From the NCBI RefSeq assembly GCF_030285665.1, contig NZ_CP127295.1, positions 8,246,001 through 8,310,000 on the forward strand: a stretch of 64,000 nt of DNA. The letters are read 5' to 3'. The position numbers and the translations under genes are program-made. Positions 55,146-63,603 of this stretch are shown piece after piece (the stretch's first letter is position 1; the number at the start of each line of letters is the position of its first letter). The notes below the pieces were generated by a model that did not search any database, was not told where the DNA came from, and was given only the letters and a program-made list of their open reading frames with translations. This DNA comes from Amycolatopsis mongoliensis. GTDB taxonomy: Bacteria; Actinomycetota; Actinomycetes; Mycobacteriales; Pseudonocardiaceae.

Positions 55146-55592
55146 ATGCCATCACCCGCCGACGAGTTCCTGGCCGACGTGCTGCCGCGGCAGAACGCCG
55201 CCGAACGAGCGATCCACAACGGGGACGCGGGCCCGCGCACCGCCCTCTGGTCGAAGGCCGACCCGGTGAGCCTTTTCGGGGCCTGGCTGCCGATCCGGAC
55301 CGGCTGGGCGGACGTCAGCGCCGCCTTCCGCCGGGTCGCCGCCCACTTCTCCGACTCACGCGAGTACCGCTTCGAGGTCGTCGCCGCGGGCACGAGCGGC
55401 GACCTCGCCTACACGATCGGCTTCGAGCACAACACCGTGTCGGTCGACGGCAGACCGAAGACCTACACCCTGCGCGTCACGCACGTGTACCGCCGCGAAG
55501 ACGGCGAATGGAAGATCGTCCACCGCCACGGCGACCGGCCACCGGACGAACCCGGCCCCAAGGAAATCCTCACGGCGGCCCACTCTCGGTAG
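55146..55592 (+). CDS. NTF2/SnoaL-like protein
   Basis: This 148-residue protein has the cone-shaped NTF2 fold pattern: ADEFLADVLPRQNAAERAIHNGDAGPRTALWSK at the N-terminus and HVYRREDGEWKIVHRHGD at the end. These proteins are often ketosteroid-isomerase-like enzymes or ligand carriers (SgcJ/EcaC type). It is divergent from a TetR gene that probably controls it. GGAG precedes the ATG. Confidence 0.85.
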   Translation: MPSPADEFLADVLPRQNAAERAIHNGDAGPRTALWSKADPVSLFGAWLPIRTGWADVSAAFRRVAAHFSDSREYRFEVVAAGTSGDLAYTIGFEHNTVSVDGRPKTYTLRVTHVYRREDGEWKIVHRHGDRPPDEPGPKEILTAAHSR

Positions 55593-55767
55593 GTCCGGTG
55601 ACCGACCGGGCGACAAACCTTCGACACCGCATCGAGGCCCTGGTCAGGCACCCCGGCGGTTCGTAGGGTGGGTTCACCGCAGGACACCGTGTCAGCTGTC
55701 CCGCGGGCGGTGGTGCCCCCGGATCCGACCTTTCCCCGAAGCCAAGTCCGGGGCATCACCGCGCACC

Positions 55768-56526
55768 TCAGCTGATGGTGCCGCTCTCCCACCACCAGCT
55801 CTGCGAGCCGTAGGCGTACTCGACGCGACTGTCGACGTGCTGGTGCGCGTCCGAGAGCGTGTACCGCTCCAGGCCGGAGAAGCCGCAGGCTTCGGCGAGC
55901 ACGTAGACCTGGCGGGTGCTCAGCCCGCTGACGTAGGCGTCGGCCGCGGTGCCGTAGAGGTGCATGCTGTTCGAGGCCCCGCCGACGGACTGGTTGTGCG
56001 CGATGCTGCGGAAGCCCGAGGAGATCGTGATCGCCCGGCCGCCCGCCTTGAGCCGCAACGCCTCCAGCTTGTACATCAGCCGCCGGACGTTCTCCTTGAC
56101 CGTCGCCGCGGCGACCTTCCCGCCCCCGAACCCGGTGCCGTCCTTCGACATGAACTCGCTCCACTCGAAGTGCGCGGTCGAGCCGTCGGCCGACTCCAGT
56201 GCGTTGAGGGCGGCGAAGTCGTCGGCGTCGGCGACCCCGTTCGCCGTCAGGTGGTTCGCGGCCTGGAAGCGCTTCAGCGCGGCCGCGGTGCCCGGCCCGA
56301 ACTCGCCGTCGACGGCGACGTACGTCTGCTGCGGACCGTCGGCGGCCCAGCCGGCGACGCGGATCTGGAGCTCCTTGACGGCGGCGCCGGTCGAGCCCGA
56401 CTGCAGCGAAGACGGCCACGCGTAGGCTTCCGCGATCGCCGGGAAGGCCGTCATCGCGGCGACGCCACCGGCCAGGGCGAGCCCGGACTTGATCAGGGTG
56501 CGGCGGTCGAAGCGGGACGGGCTCAT
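55768..56526 (-). CDS. Tat-exported peptidoglycan-binding D-Ala-D-Ala carboxypeptidase-like protein (M15)
   Basis: This 252-residue protein has a twin-arginine signal (RRTLIKSGLALAGG, 8-35), a PG_binding_1 domain (about 40-110; GAAVKELQIRVAGWAADG, VDGEFGPGTAAALKRFQ) and a C-terminal M15-type domain with zinc ligands in SMHLYGTAADAY (His and Asp) and HQHVD. It resembles zinc D-Ala-D-Ala carboxypeptidases and likely trims peptidoglycan stem peptides outside the cell. GGAGG precedes ATG 56526. Confidence 0.92.
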   Translation of the reverse strand: MSPSRFDRRTLIKSGLALAGGVAAMTAFPAIAEAYAWPSSLQSGSTGAAVKELQIRVAGWAADGPQQTYVAVDGEFGPGTAAALKRFQAANHLTANGVADADDFAALNALESADGSTAHFEWSEFMSKDGTGFGGGKVAAATVKENVRRLMYKLEALRLKAGGRAITISSGFRSIAHNQSVGGASNSMHLYGTAADAYVSGLSTRQVYVLAEACGFSGLERYTLSDAHQHVDSRVEYAYGSQSWWWESGTIS

Positions 56527-56805
56527 CGAGACCTCCGGGGTGCTCGGCGACAGGGGCGCCGCAGCAGACACCGGCCGGCCAAACATCCGCCAACGACCAC
56601 CGCCGGGTGGCGCGACGCCTCGTCTCGATCGGCGCATCGGCCGTGAATTCCTCACGAGCCGGGTCGCCGATCGGCGGCGAGCCCACGCCGGTCCGCGGCG
56701 TCCTCGAGCACGTTCGCCTCGCGCCCGCGCACCGGGGGCTCGTCGCCCACCCGCAGTCGGTGATCCCGGGCGAGGCCGGCGAGGTTGCCGTGGAGCTTCA
56801 TTTAC
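56527..56805. other. Intergenic region between divergent peptidase and hydrolase genes
   Basis: About 280 bp with no supported gene. Nothing notable is seen apart from the operator at its right-hand end (56806-56826). Confidence 0.4.
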
Positions 56806-56826
56806 ATACATACACCACGTATGTAT
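56806..56826. promoter_or_regulatory. TetR-type operator upstream of hydrolase-tetR
   Basis: ATACATAC (56806-56813) and GTATGTAT (56819-56826) are perfect 8-bp inverted arms with a 5-bp spacer, ending 9 bp before the hydrolase ATG. The TetR gene that follows the hydrolase is the natural candidate to bind it. With so short a leader the mRNA may be nearly leaderless. Confidence 0.7.
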
Positions 56827-56835
56827 TCTCGTCCC

Positions 56836-57705
56836 ATGACGACACGGAGCGAATCCCTGGGCCAGGAGCACCGGGTCCGGCTGCCGGCCGGCGAGGTGCG
56901 GTACTTCGAGCGGGGCGAGGGCGCCCCGGTGGTGTTCGTGCACGGGGTGCTGACGAACGCCGAGCTGTGGCGGAAGGTGGTGCCGGACGTGGCCGCCGCC
57001 GGGTTCCGGTGCCTGGCCCCGGATCTGCCGCTGGGCTCGCACGACATCCCGATGCGCGCGGACGCCGACCTCTCCCCCGCCGGCAACGCCGACCTGATCG
57101 CGGACTTCCTCGACGCGCTGGATCTGCGGGACGCCACGCTCGTCGCGAACGACACCGGCGGCGCGCTGACGCAGATCCTGCTCAGCCGCCGTCCGGAGCG
57201 GGTCGGGCGGGTCGTGCTCACACCGTCCGACTGCTTCGAGTACTTCTTCCCGCCCGTCTTCAAGGCGCTGCCGCCGATCGCCCGGATCCCCGGTTCGATG
57301 GCGGTGCTCGGGCAGCTGCTGCGGATCCGCGCGCTGTACCCGCTGCCCCTGCTCTTCGGCTGGGTGGTCAAGCGGCCGCTGCCGGACGCCGTCGCACAGG
57401 CCTACCTCTCGCCGCTGCGGAAGTCCGCCGACGTGCGCCGCGACCTGCGCAAGCTGCTGAAGGACGTGCACCCGCGGCACACGCTGGCCGCCGCGGAGGC
57501 GCTGCGGACCTTCGACCGGCCCGTGCTGCTCGCGTGGGCCCCGGAGGACAAGCTGTTCCCGATCAGGCTGGCCCACCGGCTCGCCGGACTGCTCCCGGAC
57601 GCGAAGGTCGTGGAGGTCCCGGACTCGTACACGTTCCTGTCCGAAGACCAGCCCGCCGCGCTGGCCGGGCACATCGTCGAGTTCGCGGGCGTCATGGCAG
57701 ATTAG
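56836..57705 (+). CDS. Alpha/beta hydrolase with Asp in the nucleophile elbow (haloalkane-dehalogenase-like)
   Basis: This 289-residue protein has the hydrolase fold with HGVLTNAELW (oxyanion region). The elbow VANDTGGALTQ carries Asp where esterases have Ser, as in haloalkane dehalogenases. The acid-residue region is WAPEDKLFP. Near the C-terminus, where the catalytic His is expected, the sequence reads DSYTFLSEDQP, so the His may be missing. Dehalogenase, another Asp-nucleophile activity, or loss of catalysis are all possible. It forms an operon with the TetR gene 4 bp downstream. Confidence 0.85.
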   Translation: MTTRSESLGQEHRVRLPAGEVRYFERGEGAPVVFVHGVLTNAELWRKVVPDVAAAGFRCLAPDLPLGSHDIPMRADADLSPAGNADLIADFLDALDLRDATLVANDTGGALTQILLSRRPERVGRVVLTPSDCFEYFFPPVFKALPPIARIPGSMAVLGQLLRIRALYPLPLLFGWVVKRPLPDAVAQAYLSPLRKSADVRRDLRKLLKDVHPRHTLAAAEALRTFDRPVLLAWAPEDKLFPIRLAHRLAGLLPDAKVVEVPDSYTFLSEDQPAALAGHIVEFAGVMAD

Positions 57706-57709
57706 GCGG

Positions 57710-58300
57710 GTGCGACGTACCCAGCAGGACCGTTCCGCCGGCACGAAGGCCGCCCTGGTCGCCGCCGCGCGCGAACTGTTCGCCGCCCGCGGTTACCAGG
57801 CCGTCCCGGCGGACGAGATCACCCGCGCCGCCGGCGTCACCCGCGGCGCGCTGTACCACCACTACGCCGACAAGCAGGGCCTGTTCCGCGCCGTCGTCGA
57901 AGAGCTCGAACGCGAACTGACCGAAGAGGTCGAGGCCGCGTTCGCCGGCGGCGCGGACCCGCTGACCGGCATGCTGCAGGGCCTCGGCGTCTTCCTCGAC
58001 GCCTGCCTGCGCGAAGAGGTCCGCCGGATCTCCCTCACCGACGCCCCCGCCGTGCTCGGCTGGGACGTCTGGCGCGAGATCGAGGCGGAGCACGGCCTCG
58101 GCCTGATCGTCTCCGTGCTGGAGCAGGCCAGGGCGGACGGGCTGATCGTGGAGACGCCCGTCCGCGCCTTGGCCCAGCTGGTGCTCAGCGCGGTGATGGA
58201 GGCGGCGAGGATGATCGCCGCGGCGGACGACCCGGCGCGCACCCGCGCCGAGGTGCAGCAGGTCCTCGGCGGCTGGCTCGCGAGCCTCCTGCGGACCTAG
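57710..58300 (+). CDS. TetR-family regulator, partner of the hydrolase
   Basis: This 196-residue protein has the helix-turn-helix (about 30-55; ADEITRAAGVTRGALYHHYADKQGLF) and a helical ligand domain (TetR_C type). The GTG start lies 4 bp after the hydrolase stop, so they are co-transcribed. It probably represses the pair through the ATACATAC dyad at 56806-56826. Its TAG shares CTAG (58297-58300) with the convergent gene's stop. Confidence 0.9.
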   Translation: MRRTQQDRSAGTKAALVAAARELFAARGYQAVPADEITRAAGVTRGALYHHYADKQGLFRAVVEELERELTEEVEAAFAGGADPLTGMLQGLGVFLDACLREEVRRISLTDAPAVLGWDVWREIEAEHGLGLIVSVLEQARADGLIVETPVRALAQLVLSAVMEAARMIAAADDPARTRAEVQQVLGGWLASLLRT

Positions 58301-58845
58301 CGCGTCCGGTAGGTGCTGAGCACCGCCGGCCCGGCCTGCGTGGTCGAAACCAGCCGCAGGTCCGCGGGCGCCGCGCCGTCGAAGAGCCGCCTGCCCTCCC
58401 CCGCCACGCTCGGGAAGACGAGCAGGCGGTACTCGTCGACCAGGCCGCGGCGGCCGAGTGTCTGCGCGACCCCGACCGAGCCGATGACGATCACGTCCCG
58501 TTCCTCGCGCTCGACCGCGTCGACGAGATCTCCCCGCAGCAGCACGGAGTTCTGCCACGCGGTCACGTCTTCGAGCGTTCGCGAGGCAACCAGCTTCGCC
58601 GCGGCGTTGAGCCGGTCGGGGAACTCGCCCGAGCGACCCGGCCACAGCTTCGCGAACAGCTCCCACGTCGTCCGGCCGAACAGGAGGACGCCGGTGTCGA
58701 GCAGCTCACCGAGCCGGAACTTGTCCCCGGCCACGGCTTCCGGGCCGTGCCGGAACGCCCAGCCGCCGGCGGCCGTGCCACCGGAGCCGTCCGGGTCCTC
58801 GACGACACCGTCCAAGGTGAGGAATTCGACGACGATCACGCTCAT
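58297..58845 (-). CDS. Dihydrofolate-reductase-like protein (RibD C-terminal family)
   Basis: This 182-residue protein matches the DHFR/RibD_C family: VIVVEFLTLDGVVEDP at the start, LLFGRTTWELFAKLWP, DVIVIGSVGVAQTLGRRGLVDEYRLLVFPSVAGEGRRLF at the NADPH-binding end. It is probably an NADPH-dependent reductase of unknown substrate rather than the housekeeping FolA. ATG 58845 has GGGAG upstream. Confidence 0.9.
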   Translation of the reverse strand: MSVIVVEFLTLDGVVEDPDGSGGTAAGGWAFRHGPEAVAGDKFRLGELLDTGVLLFGRTTWELFAKLWPGRSGEFPDRLNAAAKLVASRTLEDVTAWQNSVLLRGDLVDAVEREERDVIVIGSVGVAQTLGRRGLVDEYRLLVFPSVAGEGRRLFDGAAPADLRLVSTTQAGPAVLSTYRTR

Positions 58846-59010
58846 GACCACTCCCGGTGGGTTCGCACCGCGCCCCGGTGGCGCGGCTCCACCGGTACCT
58901 ACCGGCGGCGCCCGCCGGATTCATCGGTCAGGGGAGAACGGAGGTGCGCACGACACCGGTCGGGACCACCGGTCCGATGGGGGACCCGCGACCGGTGCCG
59001 TGCGCGGCCA

Positions 59011-60132
59011 CTACGCCGTGACGAGCGAGAGGCCGTAGGTCTGCAGGATCTCGTTCACCGGCTGGAACCACGTCTCGCCGCCGGAGCTGCAGTTGCCCCA
59101 GCCGCCCGAGGTCACGCCCTGGGCCTGGTCGCCGGTGATGAACGAGCCGCCGGAGTCACCGGGTTCGGCGCAGACGTTGGTGCGGGTCACCTGGTAGACG
59201 GCGCCCTGGGAGTAGTTGACCGTTTCGTTGAGGCCTTCCACGACACCGCAGTGCCAGTGCGTCGTCGAGCCCGAGCGGCACACCGACGTGCCGGCCGGTG
59301 CGACCCAGGAGCCGCGGACGAGGGCGTCGCTCACCGTGCCCCAGCCGAGCACGACCGGTGCGGTCCACCAGCCGTTGCCGATGCGGATGAACGAGTAGTC
59401 GTTGCCGGGGAAGGAAGAGCCGGCGAAGGTGCCCATCGCCGAGCCGTCCCAGCCGACGACCGAGCTGCCGACGCCGCCGCAGTGCCCGGCGCTCACGAAG
59501 CCGCCCTGCACGGAGAAGCCGATCGAGCAGCGGGTGTTGCCGTTGATGTAGTAGGGGTCGCCGCCGACAGTCCCCGCCGAGAACGGCTGGGCGGCCGGCG
59601 CGGTCGCCACCGTTACCGGGCCGGCTTTGGCGGCCCGGGCGAGGAAGGCGTCGACGTCGGCGCTGTGCGCGCCCGGCCGCAGGGTGACCACGACGCTGCC
59701 GGCGCGCGGGTCGGCGCGCCAGCCGCTGACGGCGGCCGGCGCGGGGTCCGCCTTGGCGGAGGCGTCGATCGCGGCCTTCGCCGCGTCGAGCTTCGCGGCG
59801 CTGACCCGCGCCGTCGTGGGCTCGGCGCCGGCCTGCCGGACGGCGGCCGCCGCGGCCGGGTCGGTCACGCCGACGACGAGCTTGCCGAGAGCGGGGTCGA
59901 ACCAGGCCCCGCCGAACGCGGCACCGGCGGCCCGCTGCGCGGCCGGCATCACCCGCGCGGCCGTCACTTCCTGGCCGAGGCGGGTTTCGGCCTGGGCGGC
60001 GGTCAGGCCGAAGTCCCGCTGCATGGCGGCGATCAGCCCGGGCGAGGCTACGGCCGGGGCGAGCGACGCGGAGGCGAGGGACGCGGTCAGGACGGCGGCG
60101 CCGCCGAGAGCCAGGGCGATTCTTCGACGCAT
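59011..60132 (-). CDS. Secreted trypsin-like serine protease (S1, streptogrisin/alpha-lytic type)
   Basis: This 373-residue preproprotein has a signal peptide (about 1-29), an alpha-lytic-type pro-domain (about 30-185; MQRDFGLTAAQAETRLGQE, ending before the mature start) and an S1 protease domain with His (SAGHCGG), Asp (NDYSFIRI) and Ser (EPGDSGGSFI). Cysteine pairs CSIGF/GHC and CRSG/HCG fit streptogrisin-like disulfides. The pro-region assists folding and is removed. GAAGGAGACCTC precedes the ATG. Confidence 0.94.
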   Translation of the reverse strand: MRRRIALALGGAAVLTASLASASLAPAVASPGLIAAMQRDFGLTAAQAETRLGQEVTAARVMPAAQRAAGAAFGGAWFDPALGKLVVGVTDPAAAAAVRQAGAEPTTARVSAAKLDAAKAAIDASAKADPAPAAVSGWRADPRAGSVVVTLRPGAHSADVDAFLARAAKAGPVTVATAPAAQPFSAGTVGGDPYYINGNTRCSIGFSVQGGFVSAGHCGGVGSSVVGWDGSAMGTFAGSSFPGNDYSFIRIGNGWWTAPVVLGWGTVSDALVRGSWVAPAGTSVCRSGSTTHWHCGVVEGLNETVNYSQGAVYQVTRTNVCAEPGDSGGSFITGDQAQGVTSGGWGNCSSGGETWFQPVNEILQTYGLSLVTA

Positions 60133-60598
60133 GAGGTCTCCTTCGAGGCAGGGGGAAAGAAACACACCGTGCGCCGAGTGTGCGGTGAGGCGTGGAGATG
60201 GTCCAGATTTGTCCGGTCTTCTGTCCGCAATTCGCGGAGGCGAACGACTGTCCATTGCGGACTTCACGGCGGATTTCTTTGCTGGAAAACATGTTTACGG
60301 CGCACGAAACAACCGCGAACAGGTCCCGCCTGTCCGCGTCGACGAAGGTCTGGACCAAGTAGAGCACGCGAGCGCGGGTGACGAGCGGAACCAGAGTCTG
60401 CGGGGCACCAGACGTGCATGACCGTCCCCCGCCCGCCCGCAGGCGGCCGACGGTCGGCCGTCCGCAGTCCGTGACCACAGGCGGCGAGCGACGTCCCCCA
60501 GCGCGGCCCCCGCCACCGCCGGGCGCGCCGGCCGTTGACAGCCTCCACCCCTCCAGCCAGAATCATATTTCCTATAGGATTCTGCGTCAGGGGGATCG
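60133..60598. other. Intergenic region with an inverted repeat
   Basis: No convincing gene is seen in this 466-bp stretch. It contains a 9-bp perfect inverted repeat GTCCGCAAT/ATTGCGGAC (60223-60231 and 60254-60262) upstream of the protease, and at its right end the AT-rich TCCTATAGGA dyad. Presumably promoters of the two divergent genes. Confidence 0.4.
60570..60579. promoter_or_regulatory. Candidate operator TCCTATAGGA upstream of the enolase-superfamily gene
   Basis: A perfect 10-bp palindrome in an AT-rich patch, 19 bp upstream of the TTG start at 60599. AGAATC/GATTCT arms (60559-60564 and 60578-60583) surround it, off-centre. It may be a GntR-type operator or overlap a -10 element. Confidence 0.45.
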
Positions 60599-61687
60599 TT
60601 GACTGTCGTCACGCGGGCCGAGGCCTTTCTCGTCGATGTCGAGGTCGAGCAGGCGCGGACCGACGCCGTGCAGGCGTTCACTTCCCAGGAGACCGTCTTC
60701 GTCGAGCTGACCACCGCCGACGGCGGCAGCGGGCTCGGCTACTCCTACACGATCGGCACCGGGGGCAGCTCCGTCGTCGCCCTGCTGCGCGACCACCTGC
60801 TCCCCCGGCTCGTCGGGCGGGACTCGCGGCTGGTCGAAGCGCTCTGGCGAGACCTCTTCGCCGCCACCCGGGCGACGACCGTCGGCGCCATCACCTCACT
60901 CGCGCTCGCCGCCGTCGACACCGCGCTGTGGGACCTCAAGTGCCGGCGGGCCGGGGAACCCCTGTGGCGCGTCGCCGGCGGGTTCCGGCCGCGCGTTCCG
61001 CTCTACGACACCGAGGGCGGCTGGCTGCACCTGAGCACCGAAGAGCTCGTCGCGGGCGCGAAAGCCGCCACGACCGCCGGGTGGGGCGGCGTCAAGGTGA
61101 AGATCGGCAAGCCCGACGCGAGCGAGGATCTCGAACGGCTCACCGCGGTCCGCGAAGCCGTCGGGCCGCGGTTCGGCCTGATGGTGGACGCGAACCAGTC
61201 GATGACGGCCGCCGAGGCCGTCCGCCGGGCGGCGGCGTTCGGCCCGCTCGACCTGTGCTGGCTGGAGGAACCGCTGCCGGCCGACGACGTGTCCGGGCAC
61301 GCCCGGCTCGCCGCGGCGACCACCGTCCCGATCGCCGTGGGCGAGTCGCTCTACTCGATCGCGCAGTTCCGCGACTACCTGCACCGCGGCGCCGCGTCGA
61401 TCCTGCAGCCCGACGTGGCCCGGGTCGGGGGCATCACGCCGTGGCTCAAGGTCGCCCACCTCGCCGAGGCCTTCAACGTCGAGATCTGCCCGCATTTCCT
61501 CATGGAACTGCACGTGAGCCTCGCGGCGGCCGTGCCGAACGGCCGGTACGTCGAGCACATCCCGCAGCTGCGGGCGATCACGCGGACCGAACTCGCCGTC
61601 GAAAACGGCCACGCGGTGCCCCCGGAAACGCCCGGGCTCGGAATCGACTGGAACCGCGACGCGATGGACGACCGCCGCACCTGCTGA
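60599..61687 (+). CDS. Mandelate racemase/muconate lactonizing enzyme family protein
   Basis: This 362-residue enolase-superfamily enzyme has an N-terminal capping domain and a barrel with KxK (VKVKIGK), metal ligands Asp (MVDANQS), Glu (WLEEPLP) and Glu (VGESLYS), and an His-containing end (CPHFLMELHVSLAAAVPN). This fits MR-subgroup acid-sugar dehydratases; the substrate is not deducible. TTG start with GGGGG upstream. No transporter or aldolase is next to it. Confidence 0.92.
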   Translation: MTVVTRAEAFLVDVEVEQARTDAVQAFTSQETVFVELTTADGGSGLGYSYTIGTGGSSVVALLRDHLLPRLVGRDSRLVEALWRDLFAATRATTVGAITSLALAAVDTALWDLKCRRAGEPLWRVAGGFRPRVPLYDTEGGWLHLSTEELVAGAKAATTAGWGGVKVKIGKPDASEDLERLTAVREAVGPRFGLMVDANQSMTAAEAVRRAAAFGPLDLCWLEEPLPADDVSGHARLAAATTVPIAVGESLYSIAQFRDYLHRGAASILQPDVARVGGITPWLKVAHLAEAFNVEICPHFLMELHVSLAAAVPNGRYVEHIPQLRAITRTELAVENGHAVPPETPGLGIDWNRDAMDDRRTC

Positions 61688-61755
61688 AAAAGCACCCCGG
61701 ACACGACACCGCCCGGCCACCCGGAAATCGGGTGGCCGGACGGCTCCTGCGGAAA

Positions 61756-62085
61756 TCAGATTTCGTCGACCCGGTAGGCGACCACCCGCGCCGGGACGAG
61801 CAACGCGCCCGCACATTCCGCGACCGCCGGGCCGAATCCGTACGGCACGAAATCACCGGCCACGTACCAGAACGCGCTTCCGTTGGCACACTGCGCGATC
61901 ACGCGGTACCCGTAGCCCTCACCCGGAAAGCAGCTGACCGAGACGCCCTGCCCGAAGAGCGTTCCGTAGCGCTCGCCGAAACAGCCGGGTGGCGCGAAGT
62001 CGCCACCCGCCGCGGCCGCCGGCACGACCGACAATCCGAACAGCGAAAACACAGCGACCGCGAGAACCGCCAATTTCCTTCGCAT
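61756..62085 (-). CDS. Small secreted protein
   Basis: This 109-residue protein has a signal peptide (1-26, AAAA-GG) and a mature part with four Cys (PGCFGERYG, VSCFPGEG, AQCANG, AECAGA), possibly two disulfides. GAGGAGTGG precedes the ATG. No family recognised; a secreted small structural or inhibitor-like protein is possible. Confidence 0.65.
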   Translation of the reverse strand: MRRKLAVLAVAVFSLFGLSVVPAAAAGGDFAPPGCFGERYGTLFGQGVSVSCFPGEGYGYRVIAQCANGSAFWYVAGDFVPYGFGPAVAECAGALLVPARVVAYRVDEI

Positions 62086-62186
62086 GACCACTCCTCAGCG
62101 CGGAGAACCCCGACGTTACGAAGCTTAGGAGGGCGGAAGAATTACCGGCAATTCATCGGGCCAGTGAATGCGTGCGCAGCGGAAAG

Positions 62187-63494
62187 TCACCACGCTGCTC
62201 CATCCGGGCTAGCCCGCGACCCTGACGGATGGCGGACGGTGCGCGCAATTCCTCCTCGGCTGACGCAAACCCGATCCCGGCCGGAGTTCTTCGCTTCGTA
62301 AACGGCCTTGTCCGCGGCTCCGAGCACCTCGTCGACCCCGCGGTCCGCGGCCGGGTGGACCGCCACCCCGATCGACACCGAAAGCCCGGCGATCTTCGTC
62401 CCGTCCGCCGCCACGACGGTGAGCCCCGCCACCGTGTCCCGGATCCGCTCGGCGACCGCCACCGAGTGGACCCGGCCGAGGCCGGGCAGCAGCACGACGA
62501 ACTCCTCACCGCCGCACCGGCCGACCGAGTCGTAGATCCGCGCCTCGCCCTGGACGGCCCCGGCGACCGCGCGCAGGACGTCGTCGCCCGCCAGGTGCCC
62601 GTGGGTGTCGTTGACGCGCTTGAAGTGGTCGAGGTCGAGCATCAGGATCCCGCAGTCGCCCCCGATGCGCGCCGCCCGGCCCAGTTCGGCCTCGGCCCGG
62701 GCCCGCCACTCCGCGATGGTCAGCACCCCGGTCTTGGGGTCGCGGCCCGCCTGCAGTTCCAGCCGCCGTCCCAGCTCCCCGCGCCGCAGCAGCACGAGCG
62801 GCAGGACCAGCAGCGGAACCAGCCACGGCCGGGCGGCCGGCAGCACCGCGGCCGCCGCCCCGAGGCACAGCGTCGCCGCGTCCAGCACGTTCTCCGGCAC
62901 CGACCCGGCCGGCGACAGCAGCGGGCGGGCCGGCTCGTGCAGCTTGCACCCGATCATCACCAGCAATGTGTTGACCAAGAAGAACGTCAGCCCCGCGGCC
63001 ACCGTCGCGGCCTCACCCGGCGCGCCGGTGCCGAGGCCGGCCAGGTCGGCGGCGCCGCGGGCGGCGAAGATGGTGACCACGCACGTCGCCACCGAGCACG
63101 TCAGCCGGTACAGCCGCGCGCCGGGGACGCTCGCCATCCGCAGCCACAGGTGGCCGTGGATCAGCACCGTGAGCACGGACGCGAGCGCCGGCGGAGTCGA
63201 GAGCGTCGCGGCGAAGAACCAGACCGAGCTGACGCTGACGTGCGGGTTCCCGGCGAGGAACCGCTGCATCCGTTCGGCCTTCGCCGACAGCTCGGTCTGC
63301 ACCACCGCCGTTCCGAGCAGGATCGCGCAGAAGGGCCATTCCCGCGCGGTCGGTGCCGTCGACGGCACCGCGAACGGCAGCACGACCGCGGTGGCCTCGA
63401 GGACCAGGTAGTGCGGCAGCACCCCGGGCGGCGCGGTGCGCAGCCGGTCGGGCCGCGCCGGGTGTGCAGCACCGGGTTCCCCCTGCTGATCCAC
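62187..63494 (-). CDS. Membrane-bound diguanylate cyclase (GGDEF)
   Basis: This 435-residue protein has about six to eight N-terminal helices (about 30-255) and a C-terminal GGDEF domain (about 265-420): LDLDHFKRVNDTHGHLAGDDVL, the catalytic motif GGEEF (RCGGEEFVVLLPG), and SVSIGVAVHP. Residues for GTP and metal binding are intact, so c-di-GMP synthesis is likely. No EAL domain. GTG start at 63494 with GGGAGGGAAA. Confidence 0.92.
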   Translation of the reverse strand: MDQQGEPGAAHPARPDRLRTAPPGVLPHYLVLEATAVVLPFAVPSTAPTAREWPFCAILLGTAVVQTELSAKAERMQRFLAGNPHVSVSSVWFFAATLSTPPALASVLTVLIHGHLWLRMASVPGARLYRLTCSVATCVVTIFAARGAADLAGLGTGAPGEAATVAAGLTFFLVNTLLVMIGCKLHEPARPLLSPAGSVPENVLDAATLCLGAAAAVLPAARPWLVPLLVLPLVLLRRGELGRRLELQAGRDPKTGVLTIAEWRARAEAELGRAARIGGDCGILMLDLDHFKRVNDTHGHLAGDDVLRAVAGAVQGEARIYDSVGRCGGEEFVVLLPGLGRVHSVAVAERIRDTVAGLTVVAADGTKIAGLSVSIGVAVHPAADRGVDEVLGAADKAVYEAKNSGRDRVCVSRGGIARTVRHPSGSRASPDGAAW

Positions 63495-63603
63495 TTTCCC
63501 TCCCGTGGCGGTGGATCGGCCGGGCTCCCCCACCCGGCCCCACCACGACAGGCGCGCGGGGCGCCCGGCGGAAGCCGCCGGGCGTAGTGTCCACAAGGGA
63601 CGG

